DNA of 64,000 nt, from positions 12,012 through 76,011 of the forward strand of contig CALJUR010000110.1 of the NCBI GenBank assembly GCA_937975765.1. Direction: 5' to 3'. Below the pieces are notes generated by a model. The model made no database searches. It was not told the DNA's origin and saw only the letters and a list, made by a program, of their open reading frames with translations. Source of the DNA: an uncultured Myxococcales bacterium (GTDB taxonomy: Bacteria > Myxococcota_A > UBA9042 > DTJE01). The position numbers and the translations under genes were made by a program. Every line of letters begins with the position of its first letter. The stretch's first letter is position 1. Below are positions 36,565 to 45,718 of the stretch, piece after piece.

Positions 36565-36911
36565 ACCGGGAGTCCGCGATGAACGTCGGCGTCCTGCCGT
36601 CCCTGTAGCAAGGGCGAGGGCCTCGTCCCCCGCATCCGTTGAGCCGGGAACCCTTGTGCCTCCCGTGGGTTGCAGCCGTCCCGGAGGCGTGGTATCCGGT
36701 ATCCAGCCCACTCCGGGAAGCCGTCCCCCGTGACAGCCGGATCAGGGAGGCGCGCCGACGCCGGCCGGGGCGGGTGTGGCAAATGCCTTGAATCGCAAGT
36801 GAATTGAAGTGGCACGCTCCCTGCATACCATCCGGGACGAAGGATGCCGGGGGAGCGTTGCCCGAAGGCGGGCCGATCCGGTAAGATAAGGTGGTTCAAG
36901 GAGGAATCGCG
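36565..36911. other. 347-bp intergenic region ahead of the Cys-rich gene
   Basis: It holds a degenerate copy of the GC-rich hairpin family (about 36605-36632, containing CTCGTCCCCCGC) and a candidate sigma-54 promoter (36810-36825). A 9-codon ATG frame at 36579 has no support as a gene. Nothing else is recognised. Confidence 0.6.
36810..36825 (+). promoter_or_regulatory. Candidate sigma-54 (-24/-12) promoter
   Basis: TGGCACGCTCCCTGCA matches the consensus TGGCAC-N5-TTGCA except at one position, with the correct 10-bp gap between the invariant GG and GC. It would start transcription about 75 bp upstream of ATG 36912. The enhancer-binding activator is not in the window. Confidence 0.6.
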
Positions 36912-39545
36912 ATGAACAGCACATCCCGCAGGAGCCGGGTTCCCGCCATCGCCAGCCTGCTGCTGATGGGCGTCCTCTTCATGGGCGTGGACGACGACGG
37001 CTGCGGCCCGATCGACCCGCCCGTCGAGTCGGGGGACCAGTGCACCTTGCCCGCCGACTGCGAGGGCCTGCCCCACGTGATGTGCCTGGGGGGGTGGGAG
37101 TGCGTCAGTGGCGCCTGCCAGTGGAACTGCGACACCACGCCTCCGGTCGAGTGCAGCACCGACGCCGACTGTCCCGACGGCCAGGAGTGCACCTTCACCA
37201 TCGAGTGCCCCGACTGCGTGTACGCGGACCCGCCCTGCAAGGCGGCCTGCCTGCAGGTCGGCCACTGCACCGACATCGTGAAGCCGGTCGAGTGCGTGGT
37301 CGGCGGATGCTCGGGCGAACTGTGCCTGCCGAAGGGCCAGGACATGGCGTCGCCCTGCTGGTACCTCGAGTGGTTCGGTTGCCTGAAATACAGCACCTGC
37401 GGCAATTTCGGCGAGAACGGATCGTGCGGCTGGGAACAGACCGAGGCCTTCAAGGCGTGCATGGCCGGGCTGGCCTGCGGCGCGGGCAAGGACTGCGCGC
37501 CCGGGTACTCCTGCGTGGACGGCGTCTGCGTGAAGCCCAACGAACCGGTCGGCTGCCATTCGGACGAGGACTGCAAGGCGGGATACCACTGCTCGGTGTC
37601 GGACGGCGTCTGCAACAGCGACCCGAACTGCCCCGCGTGCGACGTCTGCTACGGCGAGTGCGTCGCGGACGTGCCGGTGGACTGCGTGACCGACGCGGAC
37701 TGCGCGAAGGGCTACGTCTGCCAGGTCGTCGAGCAGTGCCCGCCGTGCGTCTACGCGGACCCCGCGTGCGACATGGCCTGCTTCGCCCGCAGCCAGTGCG
37801 TGCTGAAGCCGAACACGGACTGCACGACCGACGCGGACTGCCCGGAAGGCCAGTACTGCCGGCTGGACGCGTGCTCCATGGACGAGAACTGCATCGCGCC
37901 GGACGGGACCACGAACTGCCTGTGCACCGGCACCTGCCAGCCCAGGGAGGAGCCCGTGCCCTGCCTGACCGACTCGGACTGCCCCAAGGGCCAGCGCTGC
38001 TACTGGACCGGCGTGTGCCCGGTGTGCGAATGCGACCCGGCCACGGGCGATTGCGCGTGTCCCGACTGCGTCCCGGCCGAGAACGGCTTCTGCGGTCCGT
38101 ACTGCGACCCGAACCTGGCCGAGGTGTGCGGCAACGGCCTGGATGACAACTGCAACGGCCTGGTCGACGAGAACTGCTCGACGCCGACGCCGTGCCTCCA
38201 GGACGCGGACTGCGCGGCACACGAGTACTGCGCGTTCGAGTACCCGGTCTACGACGAGGCCGGGAACCTGCTCTGCTGCCCGCCGTACGCGAAGTGCACC
38301 TCGGACATCCCGCCGTGCGGCCAGGGCGTGTGCCGGCTGCAGGCCGGGTACTGCTGGACGGACGCGGACTGCGGGTACGGCGAGCAGTGCGTCGGCGCCA
38401 TCACCTGCCCCGACGGCGCGATGTGCTTCGCCGCGGAGCAGCCCGGCACTTGCCAGCCGGCACCGCGGATCCCCTGCATGACCGACGCGGACTGCCCCCG
38501 GGGCCAGGTCTGCCAGTGGGACTACGGCTGCCCGCCGTGCGACTGCGCGGCGGACGACCCGAACTGCGAGTGCCCGATGTGCATGCCGGCGCAGAACGGC
38601 TGGTGCGTGCCGTCCACGTGCATCGACCGGGACGGGGACGGCTGGTGCGCGACCGACGACTGCGACGACCTGAACGCGGCGGTCTTCCCCGGCGCCTACG
38701 ACGGCTGTGACGGGCTGGACAACGACTGCGACGGGATCGTGGACGAGAACTGCCGTCCCCAGTGTTACAGCGACGCGGACTGCGCGCCCTACGAGACGTG
38801 CCAGTTCCTGTACGACACGACCGACCCGGCGTCGGGCGTCGCCTGCTGCCCGCCGAACGCGTTCTGCGACGAGACGATCCCGCCATGCGGCGGCGGCGTG
38901 TGCATGCTGCAGGCGGGATACTGCTGGACCGACGCGGACTGCGGGCACGGCCAGAAGTGCGAGGGCGCGATCGTCTGCCCCGAGGGTGCGGCGTGCTTCG
39001 TGGCGGACCAGCCCGGCAAGTGCGTGGACGCGGGGCCCAGGTGCACGTCGGACGCGCAGTGCCTGGACGGGATGTTCTGCGACTTCTCGCAGGTCTGGAA
39101 CGGGACGTGCTGCATGCCGGGCGAGATCTGCCTGATGATCTACCTGCCGTGCGAGGGCATCTGCATGCTGCAGGAAGGTCGCTGCTGGACCGACGCGGAC
39201 TGCCCGAACGGCGGGACGTGCCAGGGCGCCCGGGTCTGTCCGGAAGGCGCGCTGTGCATCCTGCCGGACGCCGCCGGCACCTGCATGACGCCCGAACCGA
39301 CGAAGTGCAGCGCGGACGCGGACTGCGCGAAGGGCCAGATCTGCCGGCAGGTGACGGTCTGCCCGCCGTGCGCCGGGATGATCCCGCCCTGCGGGATGCC
39401 GTGCTGGCTGGAAGGGCAGTGCATGAACGAGTGCACGACGGACGACGACTGCCTGCCCGGGCAGTATTGCGAGATCCTCCGGTGCGGCTCGGCGGGCCAG
39501 CGCTGCCTGGGCCCGTACTACTGCGCTCCCTACGGCCTGGACTGA
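36912..39545 (+). CDS. Secreted Cys-rich repeat protein with MopE-type metal-binding motifs
   Basis: 877 residues with an N-terminal hydrophobic segment (ASLLLMGVLFMG) but no clean lipobox. The protein contains about 14 copies of a module of the form CxxDxDCxxGxxC (for example CSTDADCPDGQEC, CTTDADCPEGQYC, CWTDADCPNGGTC), similar to modules that profile searches label Dickkopf-type. Two MopE-like segments are interspersed: NGLDDNCNGLVDENC and DRDGDGWCATDDCDD leading to GLDNDCDGIVDENC, whose acidic loops resemble Ca2+ or Cu-binding motifs. It is likely extracellular, disulfide-stabilised and metal-binding. ATG 36912 follows AAGGAGG. A sigma-54-type promoter lies upstream. Confidence 0.75.
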   Translation: MNSTSRRSRVPAIASLLLMGVLFMGVDDDGCGPIDPPVESGDQCTLPADCEGLPHVMCLGGWECVSGACQWNCDTTPPVECSTDADCPDGQECTFTIECPDCVYADPPCKAACLQVGHCTDIVKPVECVVGGCSGELCLPKGQDMASPCWYLEWFGCLKYSTCGNFGENGSCGWEQTEAFKACMAGLACGAGKDCAPGYSCVDGVCVKPNEPVGCHSDEDCKAGYHCSVSDGVCNSDPNCPACDVCYGECVADVPVDCVTDADCAKGYVCQVVEQCPPCVYADPACDMACFARSQCVLKPNTDCTTDADCPEGQYCRLDACSMDENCIAPDGTTNCLCTGTCQPREEPVPCLTDSDCPKGQRCYWTGVCPVCECDPATGDCACPDCVPAENGFCGPYCDPNLAEVCGNGLDDNCNGLVDENCSTPTPCLQDADCAAHEYCAFEYPVYDEAGNLLCCPPYAKCTSDIPPCGQGVCRLQAGYCWTDADCGYGEQCVGAITCPDGAMCFAAEQPGTCQPAPRIPCMTDADCPRGQVCQWDYGCPPCDCAADDPNCECPMCMPAQNGWCVPSTCIDRDGDGWCATDDCDDLNAAVFPGAYDGCDGLDNDCDGIVDENCRPQCYSDADCAPYETCQFLYDTTDPASGVACCPPNAFCDETIPPCGGGVCMLQAGYCWTDADCGHGQKCEGAIVCPEGAACFVADQPGKCVDAGPRCTSDAQCLDGMFCDFSQVWNGTCCMPGEICLMIYLPCEGICMLQEGRCWTDADCPNGGTCQGARVCPEGALCILPDAAGTCMTPEPTKCSADADCAKGQICRQVTVCPPCAGMIPPCGMPCWLEGQCMNECTTDDDCLPGQYCEILRCGSAGQRCLGPYYCAPYGLD

Positions 39546-39575
39546 ACCCCGCCATTCCCCTCGCCCGACAATTCA

Positions 39576-39607
39576 GGGACAGTCACCATTATTGGTGTGA
39601 CAACCAC
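39576..39607 (+). repeat. REP-like element, GGGACAGTCACCATTATT type
   Basis: Exact 18-nt core at 39576-39593, preceded by AATTCA and followed by GTG-tgacaac-CAC containing the conserved AACC. It lies between two convergent genes. Confidence 0.75.
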
Positions 39608-39630
39608 TGGATCTGACAGGCGTTCCTGGC

Positions 39631-41226
39631 CTACGGATCCCGGGCCCCGTCCCCCGCCTGCCTCGCCAGCCGGCATTCCCACGCCACCAGGGCTGCGGAC
39701 TCGCGGACGCGGGCGCAGGCCAGCCCGGAGGTCGCCTCGTCCCGCACCGGCGCCGTGCGGGCGTCGAAGTCGCCGACCTTCATCGCCACGTACAGGAACC
39801 CCGGCACGCCGTTCGCCTTCATCGAGGCCTGCACGCGGTCGAGGGCGGCGGCGTCCCGGACACGCAGCATCGGGCGGCGGTCCGCGACGTGGGCGATCTC
39901 CAGGGCGGTCCAGTCCAGGTCCACGACGATTGGCCGGTCCCCGTCGGCGCGCACGGTTTCCAGTACCGGGGCAACGCGTTCGGCATAGTCGGAGGCCAGC
40001 CGGACGGCGGACATCGAGGTGACCGCGACGCCCGCGATCACCGCCAGCAGCACCGTCGCGCGGATCGGCAGGCCCAGTCGCACGGGCAGCCCGGAGGCCC
40101 GGTCGAACCACTGCGCTGCGGCCAGCGCTGCCGGGACCATCGCGCCCAGCAGGTAGCGCGGCCCGATCTGCCGCCCGCCGTCGTTCGGAAGGACCAGGCA
40201 CGCGGTCAGCGGGAAGAACAGGGCGATGGCGGCGAACGAGGCGGTTTCGGGGCAGCGGCGCCGCACGGTGGGGACGAAGGTGAGGACGGCCAGCACGCAG
40301 GCCACCGTCATGACCGGGGAGTGCAGGAAGGGCAGGGGCAGCAGCGACGCCGCGACCGTGCGGATCATCCACCAGCGGCCGGGCCCCTCGATCCCGGTCA
40401 CCTGCGTGCCGTGCACGCCCGTCGGGGTGCCGAACAGCAGCAGGTTCGCGACGGCCCAGGCAGCCAGGGCGGCCAGCACGCCCAGAAGGGCGGCATCGAA
40501 GCGGTCCAGCCGGCGCCGGGTGGCGGTGGGCGCGCCCGTGCCGTCGGGGCCGGGCGGCGCCTCGCGCAGCAGCGGGCGGAAGGCCAGCAGCGACACCGCC
40601 GCCAGCACGAAGTGTTCCGGGCGCAGCCAGCCGGCCAGGCCCATCACCAGCCCCCACCCGAAGGCGTGGGCCCGTTCCGGAACGTCGGTCCGGGCCAGCC
40701 GCAGCAGCCCGGCTGCGGACAGCGCGCAGGCCGGCGCGTGCTCCCAGAACGTCACGCCATACAGGGCCAGCGGTGTCCCGGACAGCAGCATGGCCAGGCC
40801 CAGCCACCGGGGGACGCGCGGCACCCGGCGGCGCAGGTGCGCGTCGACCTCCAACGCGATCCACAGCACGGAGGCCGCCGGGATCGCGAACAGTCCCCGC
40901 CATCCGAACAGGGCCAGGAGCGGCGCGGTCAGCAGCGCGAACCAGGGGGGGAAACCGGGCATCCGGCGTCCCTGCGATTCGACCACGAACGGCGGGTCGA
41001 AGGGGTAGGCCCCCAGGGCCCACTCGGCCTCGACCCAGGCGGGGGCCGGCAGGTGCAGGTCGGTCGCGAAGATCCCCTCCGCGAACTGGCGCGCATGCAG
41101 GGCCTTCAGGCCGCCGTCGCCCGAGAAGAAGGCTCCCTCGGGGATGACCGTCACCGCCGCCGCAAGCGCCCAGGCCAGAAGCACGAACGGCACGGCATGG
41201 CGCCACGCGAGGTTCCTGGAGTCCAT
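39631..41226 (-). CDS. GT-C-type polytopic membrane protein, paralogue A
   Basis: About 531 residues with 10-12 hydrophobic helices. The first outer loop contains EGAFFSGDGGLK, whose Asp is a candidate catalytic residue. Downstream come FPPWFALLTAPLLALFGW, LYGVTFWEHAPACAL, GLAGWLRPEHFVL and PNDGGRQIGPRYLLG. All five blocks recur in the next gene upstream on this strand (41237-42829), so the two are tandem paralogues. It is likely a lipid-linked sugar transferase of the inner membrane, or a related membrane scaffold. The start is taken at ATG 41226 with GAGG upstream. A GTG at 41235 abuts the preceding stop. The 3' end carries a half copy of the GC-hairpin repeat. Confidence 0.65.
   Translation of the reverse strand: MDSRNLAWRHAVPFVLLAWALAAAVTVIPEGAFFSGDGGLKALHARQFAEGIFATDLHLPAPAWVEAEWALGAYPFDPPFVVESQGRRMPGFPPWFALLTAPLLALFGWRGLFAIPAASVLWIALEVDAHLRRRVPRVPRWLGLAMLLSGTPLALYGVTFWEHAPACALSAAGLLRLARTDVPERAHAFGWGLVMGLAGWLRPEHFVLAAVSLLAFRPLLREAPPGPDGTGAPTATRRRLDRFDAALLGVLAALAAWAVANLLLFGTPTGVHGTQVTGIEGPGRWWMIRTVAASLLPLPFLHSPVMTVACVLAVLTFVPTVRRRCPETASFAAIALFFPLTACLVLPNDGGRQIGPRYLLGAMVPAALAAAQWFDRASGLPVRLGLPIRATVLLAVIAGVAVTSMSAVRLASDYAERVAPVLETVRADGDRPIVVDLDWTALEIAHVADRRPMLRVRDAAALDRVQASMKANGVPGFLYVAMKVGDFDARTAPVRDEATSGLACARVRESAALVAWECRLARQAGDGARDP
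39645..39658. repeat. Partial GC-hairpin repeat
   Basis: CCCCGTCCCCCGCC, the loop plus right arm of the palindrome found complete at 49945-49966. Here it overlaps the last codons of the GT-C gene ending at 39631. Confidence 0.5.
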
Positions 41227-41236
41227 CCCCGGCACC

Positions 41237-42829
41237 TCACGAGAGGGTGCAGTCGAAGGCCGCGAACGTCGGTCCCGTTACCGCCTGCTCGCACTCCAGG
41301 CGGCCCCCGTCCGGCAGGCTCGAGGACCAGTGCGTCCGGTCCTGCCGGATGCGGTGCAGCACGATCTGGAAACGCGTCTCGCCCTGCTCCCGCAGCGCGC
41401 GTACCACCGGCTCCAACTGCCGTGTCGTCGCCATCCGGACCACGCCCTTCCGGGCGAACAGCACGGCCAGGTCCTGGGCGATCCACTGGTGGTCGACCAC
41501 GACCAGGCGTCCCGGCGCATCGCGCACGAACTCCAGCACCGGGGCCACGCGTTCGCGATAGTCGTCGGCGACGTGCCGGGTGCCGAAGCCCGCGTTCCAG
41601 ATCCCGCCGGCCAGCAGGGTGCCGCCGACCAGGACGGCCAGGACCGCCCGCGGGAAAGGCGCGCGTGCCTTCCACCCGTCCAGCAGCAGGCCGGTGCCGA
41701 CCGCCACCAGCGGCAGCACGCACAGCAGGTACCGGGGGCCCCACTGCTTGCCGCCGTCGTTCGGTGCGATCAGCGAGACCGCGAAGGGCGCGACCAGGGC
41801 GACGACCGCCGGCAGCCGGAAGCCGGAACGCGCGACGGGCAGGCGGCCTGCGAGGTTCGCCAGGACGGCAAGCGCCAGGGCCACCGCAACCGGGGCGTAC
41901 GCGGCGTACAGCGGGATCTGGGCGGCCAGCACCTCGGCGATCATGCGCAGCCGCCAGCCGGAGTCCGCCCCCGTGACCTGCGTGGAATGGAAGCCCAGCG
42001 GGTGCCCCGAGGTGGCCAGGTTCGCGGCGACGAAGCCCAGCAGCGTGACCAGCAGGCCCGCCGCGAAGGCGACGGCCGCGTGCAGCGGCGGGCGGCGGGT
42101 GGAGGCGTGGTCGCCCGTCCCTGCGTCCGGATGCGTCGCGGGCCCCTCGGGTTCCGGCCGCAAGCCCGGCAAGAACAGTCCCGTCGCGAACAGCCCGCCC
42201 AGCACGATGCACTCGGGCCGCAGCCAGCCCGCCAGGCCCATCATCACGCCGCGAGCGACCGCCCGCCCTGCCGCCGGCCTCGGATCCGACAGCGTCCGGC
42301 CCGCCGCCGCGGCGACCAGCGCGCACGCAAGGGTGTGTTCCCAGAACATCGCCCCGTAAAGGAGAAACGGCGTCGCGACCATCAGCGTCGCCGTGCCCGC
42401 CACCGTCACCCCGGTCCCGGCGCCCAGCCGGCGCAGGCATCGCGCGACCTCGATCCCGGCCCAGGCCGCGGCCGCCAGCGGGATCGCATACAGCCCGTAG
42501 TACCCGAACAGGCGCAGGAACGGCGCGGACAGCAGGTGGAACCACGGCGGGAACGCCAGCCAATGCAGGCCGTCCTGCGGGAACACGAACGGGAAGTCGA
42601 ACGGGTACAGGCCCTGCGACCACAGGTCCGCCACCCACGGCGCGACCGGCGGGTGCAGGTCCAGCGCCAGGTCACCGCCCGCCATCTGCAGCGTGGCCAG
42701 GTACTTCAGCCCGCCGTCGCCCAGGAAGAAGACTCCTTCGGGCATTGCGAGCACCAGCGCGAGGTCGATCCCGACAGCCAGGCCGACGATGGCCAGCGGA
42801 AGCAGGAGGGCCGGGGAGGGACGCGCCAC
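41237..42829 (-). CDS. GT-C-type polytopic membrane protein, paralogue B
   Basis: 530 residues with a helix pattern like its downstream neighbour. EGVFFLGDGGLKYLATLQ in the first outer loop carries the candidate catalytic Asp. FPPWFHLLSAPFLRLFGYYG, LLYGAMFWEHTLACAL, GLAGWLRPECIVL and PNDGGKQWGPRYLL follow in the same order. The two genes are separated by 1-10 bp and so are surely co-transcribed. Divergence between the copies is high outside these blocks, so the duplication is not recent. A TAGAAT hexamer (42856-42861, minus strand) lies 27 bp upstream of ATG 42829. Confidence 0.65.
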   Translation of the reverse strand: MARPSPALLLPLAIVGLAVGIDLALVLAMPEGVFFLGDGGLKYLATLQMAGGDLALDLHPPVAPWVADLWSQGLYPFDFPFVFPQDGLHWLAFPPWFHLLSAPFLRLFGYYGLYAIPLAAAAWAGIEVARCLRRLGAGTGVTVAGTATLMVATPFLLYGAMFWEHTLACALVAAAAGRTLSDPRPAAGRAVARGVMMGLAGWLRPECIVLGGLFATGLFLPGLRPEPEGPATHPDAGTGDHASTRRPPLHAAVAFAAGLLVTLLGFVAANLATSGHPLGFHSTQVTGADSGWRLRMIAEVLAAQIPLYAAYAPVAVALALAVLANLAGRLPVARSGFRLPAVVALVAPFAVSLIAPNDGGKQWGPRYLLCVLPLVAVGTGLLLDGWKARAPFPRAVLAVLVGGTLLAGGIWNAGFGTRHVADDYRERVAPVLEFVRDAPGRLVVVDHQWIAQDLAVLFARKGVVRMATTRQLEPVVRALREQGETRFQIVLHRIRQDRTHWSSSLPDGGRLECEQAVTGPTFAAFDCTLS

Positions 42830-42966
42830 CAGGGATCCCGTCTATGGACGTGCCGATTCTACACCAGCGGCGCTCCCGGCGGCCTCCCGCGGCCCGCAGG
42901 GTGGCCCGCCGAGAATAGGCCCCCGACCTCCTCGTCGAAGGGCCCGGGTCGTTGAGGAGGGGCAAC

Positions 42967-43707
42967 ATGAAGACCTCGATGCGGATGCGGTTCCTGTCGA
43001 TGCTGGCGATCGGCGCTCTCCCGTTCCTGGCCGGGTGCATCTGGCTGGACTTCGGCCCGGAGGGGTGCATGTACGACTCGGACTGCGGCACGGGCTATGC
43101 CTGCGGGTCGGACGGGGCGTGCTACTACGTCGGCCAGCCGCGCGAGTGCTGGCAGGACGCGGACTGCGGGATCGACTCCCGGTGCACCGCGGACGGGATC
43201 TGCGTGTACAGCCCTTCGGCCGAATGCCGGTACGACTCCGATTGCGGGTGGGGCGCCGCGTGCGACGCCTACGGCAACTGCGTGACGGTCGGCTGCCGGT
43301 CCGACCTGGACTGCGTGCAGGGGACCTACTGCGGCACCGACGGCGCCTGCTGGGCGCCCCAGGAGTGCCTGTCCGACCACGACTGCGCCGCGGGGGACTA
43401 CTGCGCGACCGACGGGCGCTGCTACTTCGCGTCGGCTTGCCGGTACGACATGGACTGCCCGATCGGCCAGTACTGCGCGGGCGACGCGTGCGTGTCGTAC
43501 TTCTTCTGCCAGTATGACGCGGACTGCCCGCAGGGCGAGTACTGCGGCGCGGACGGCGCGTGCTGGACGCTGCAGCGGTGCGAGTACTCCGACGCGTGCT
43601 CCTACGGCCAGACCTGCTCGGGCGACGGCCAGTGCCGCGAAGGGTGCATGTACGACACCGACTGCCCGATCGGGACCTACTGCGCGGTCGACGCCGTCTG
43701 CCGCTGA
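42967..43707 (+). CDS. Cys-rich lipoprotein made of nine CX5CX5CX5C repeats
   Basis: 246 residues. Lipobox FLAGC. The whole mature protein is nine modules, each with four cysteines spaced close to C-x5-C-x5-C-x5-C (for example CMYDSDCGTGYACGSDGAC and CRSDLDCVQGTYCGTDGAC), 36 in all plus the lipid Cys. Modules resemble those of the larger Cys-rich protein at 36912-39545 but are packed without MopE segments. It is expected to be a rigid disulfide rod on the outer surface. The function is unknown. ATG 42967 lies behind TTGAGGAGGGG. It is divergent from the GT-C pair. Confidence 0.75.
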   Translation: MKTSMRMRFLSMLAIGALPFLAGCIWLDFGPEGCMYDSDCGTGYACGSDGACYYVGQPRECWQDADCGIDSRCTADGICVYSPSAECRYDSDCGWGAACDAYGNCVTVGCRSDLDCVQGTYCGTDGACWAPQECLSDHDCAAGDYCATDGRCYFASACRYDMDCPIGQYCAGDACVSYFFCQYDADCPQGEYCGADGACWTLQRCEYSDACSYGQTCSGDGQCREGCMYDTDCPIGTYCAVDAVCR

Positions 43708-43740
43708 TTCGGGAATTCAGAGAATTCAGGGACGAATTCA

Positions 43741-43758
43741 GGGACAGTCACCATTATT
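43741..43758 (+). repeat. REP-like element, exact GGGACAGTCACCATTATT core
   Basis: Exact core, preceded by stuttered AATTCAGGGAC-type fragments (43713-43745) and followed by gataACCtacc. It lies in the 262-bp gap between the Cys-rich lipoprotein and the convergent GT-C gene. Confidence 0.75.
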
Positions 43759-43810
43759 GCCAAGATAACCTACCGAAATAACGAGATTCCTGATACACGG
43801 GCCGGTCGAA

Positions 43811-43875
43811 TCGGAAAGAGTGCGGCAAGAGTCCGGGGAAAAAGTGTCGGAAAGAGTGCCATCGGAAAGAGTGCC
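43811..43875. repeat. Three dispersed copies of a 13-14 bp direct repeat
   Basis: TCGGAAAGAGTGC at 43811-43823, 43847-43859 and 43862-43874, between two REP-like elements. The last copy runs into the following element. Of unknown role, possibly debris of repeated insertion. Confidence 0.5.
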
Positions 43876-43970
43876 AGCCTCCAATTTCGCGAAGACAACC
43901 TAGCGTGAATCCAAGGTTTCCGGGAAGCGTCCCGGGGAAAAGTGGGGACGGAATAATTGGAGGCTGTCCC
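43873..43970. repeat. REP-like inverted pair, 98 bp, reaching the end of a gene
   Basis: GCCAGCCTCCAATTT (43873-43887) followed by palindrome TTCGCGAA, and the reverse arm AATTGGAGGCTGTCCC (43955-43970). The next base pairs form the TAG stop (43970-43972, minus strand) of the neighbouring GT-C gene, so the repeat supplies part of that stop codon. Confidence 0.7.
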
Positions 43971-45718
43971 TATTTGTGCGACCACTCCCAGATCGACCAG
44001 GGGCCGTCGTGCCAGGCGAGCACGAGACCCGGGACCTCGGGGACCGGCCCCATCGCCGCCTCGCGCGGGCCGTGCAGCACGTACCGGATGCCGGCGTTGC
44101 GCAGCAAGCCCTGCCGCTGGTCGGCGGTCGCCGGTCCCGCAAAGAACCAGCGCACCAGGTCGGCCTTCTCGTAGTAGCGGGTGCTGAGGAACCACTGGCC
44201 GACGAAGACCGTCTTGCTGCCCTTCCACGGGACCTTCATGCCCGTCTGCGGATCGGACAGGACCCCGCCGGCAGGCAGCGCCCGCAGCGCGTCCAGGGCG
44301 CCCAATTCCGATGCGTCCGACTCGTTCGCCTGCCGGCTGGCGTCGTCCCGGTCGTCCCAAGCCAGGCCCAGGGCGCCGTTCACCGAGCACAGCGCCACGA
44401 CCGCCGGCAGCACCGCGCGACGCAGGACGTCGGCGGGTCCCGGGACGCGCGTCGCAGCCCACCGCGCCACGCGCAGCAGCCCGCGCGCCTCGAGCAGCAG
44501 CAGGGCCGGCGTGAAGAACGCCTGGAACTTCGTGCCCGCGATGAACGGGTTCAGCGACAGCACCAGCCCGACGGCCGCCCACGCCTGCACCACCGCGAAG
44601 CCCCGCTCGCCGTCGCCTTCTCGATCGCGCCCCAGACCGAAAGCCGCCAGCACGACCTGAGGGCCGTACACGATGGGGAACAGGTACAGGGGCGTGAAGG
44701 CCATCCACAACGCGGTCTGGCGGTTCGTGGCGTCCACGACCGGGTCCGACGAGGACCACAGCAGGAACGTGCCGACCAGGACCGGGCCGGGCAAGGCCAG
44801 CAGCGCGTCGCGGGAAAGGCGGGCAATCGCGGCCTTCCGGGGGACGCCGCGACGGAACGCGCGCATCGCCAGCACCACCGCCAGCAGCACGCCCAGGCCC
44901 AGCGCGGTGTAGGGGTGCAGGGCGAAGGTTCCCGCGAACAGCAGGCCTCCCCACAGGGGAAGGCGGTCGTCCGGTGCGAGCAGGGGCCGGCGGGGCGAGG
45001 CGGGGGAGGTGGGGGAGGCCGACGATATTGCAGGTGGCTCGGCGTCTGGGGACGCGGCTTTCCGGGGAACGGCGTCACGGGGAAGGGCGTCGTGCGGCGC
45101 GTCCTTGGCCGCCAACGGCCGCGCGTCCCGGATGGCCCAGGCCACGACGACCAGTACCAGCAGCAGCGGCAGTACCCACGTCAGGATGCAGCCCATCCAG
45201 AAGACGCTGTAGTTCCAGGGGTTCTCGCCCCAGCCGGTGGCGGACGGCACGCCCTGCACCAGGTGCGTATACAGGCGCGGGTACAGCCAGTCGATGCCGC
45301 CCGCGAACAGCAGGAAGGCGTAAGCGATACGGGCGTCGCGCCGCGTGGCGAACAGCGTGCGGCACAGGCGCCAGGCCAGGAAGACCAGCAACGCCGCCGC
45401 CGCCAGCCGCAGCCCGTGCCACACGATCGCGTCCGGCAGGCCGGTCAGACGCTCGATCCAGCCGGCCGCGGTCAGGCCGATCATCAGGAACCGCGCGTCG
45501 TGGGGCTGGGTCGTGAAGGCGTTGGAATAGAAGGGGCCGCCGCCGTCGCGGGCCTGCTGGGCGACCATGCGGTAGGCGTAGTGGTCGGTCGGAAGGTGCG
45601 GGTAGCCCAGGAAGACCCGGTCGGGGGGCGTGGACAGCGCGGGCAGGATCACCAGCCAGGCCTGGCAGGCCACGAAGACCAGTCCGAGGGCCAGCGCGAC
45701 GCGGTCGGGGCGTTTCAC
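43970..45718 (-). CDS. GT-C-type polytopic membrane protein
   Basis: 582 residues with about ten helices. The first outer loop has HLPTDHYAYRMVAQQARDGG, with acidic residues in the position used by GT-C catalysts. A cytoplasmic loop near 200-240 is rich in Ala/Pro/Ser/Asp and probably disordered. The C-terminal part after the last helix is a soluble domain ending WSIWEWSHK, and its stop codon sits at the edge of a REP-like element. The start is GTG 45718, overlapping the upstream gene's stop by 4 bp (GTGA), so the two form one operon. Confidence 0.6.
   Translation of the reverse strand: MKRPDRVALALGLVFVACQAWLVILPALSTPPDRVFLGYPHLPTDHYAYRMVAQQARDGGGPFYSNAFTTQPHDARFLMIGLTAAGWIERLTGLPDAIVWHGLRLAAAALLVFLAWRLCRTLFATRRDARIAYAFLLFAGGIDWLYPRLYTHLVQGVPSATGWGENPWNYSVFWMGCILTWVLPLLLVLVVVAWAIRDARPLAAKDAPHDALPRDAVPRKAASPDAEPPAISSASPTSPASPRRPLLAPDDRLPLWGGLLFAGTFALHPYTALGLGVLLAVVLAMRAFRRGVPRKAAIARLSRDALLALPGPVLVGTFLLWSSSDPVVDATNRQTALWMAFTPLYLFPIVYGPQVVLAAFGLGRDREGDGERGFAVVQAWAAVGLVLSLNPFIAGTKFQAFFTPALLLLEARGLLRVARWAATRVPGPADVLRRAVLPAVVALCSVNGALGLAWDDRDDASRQANESDASELGALDALRALPAGGVLSDPQTGMKVPWKGSKTVFVGQWFLSTRYYEKADLVRWFFAGPATADQRQGLLRNAGIRYVLHGPREAAMGPVPEVPGLVLAWHDGPWSIWEWSHK

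Noticed and set aside
36579..36608. Nine-codon ATG frame after potD
   Set aside because: Too short, without conservation evidence, although GGGAG precedes it.
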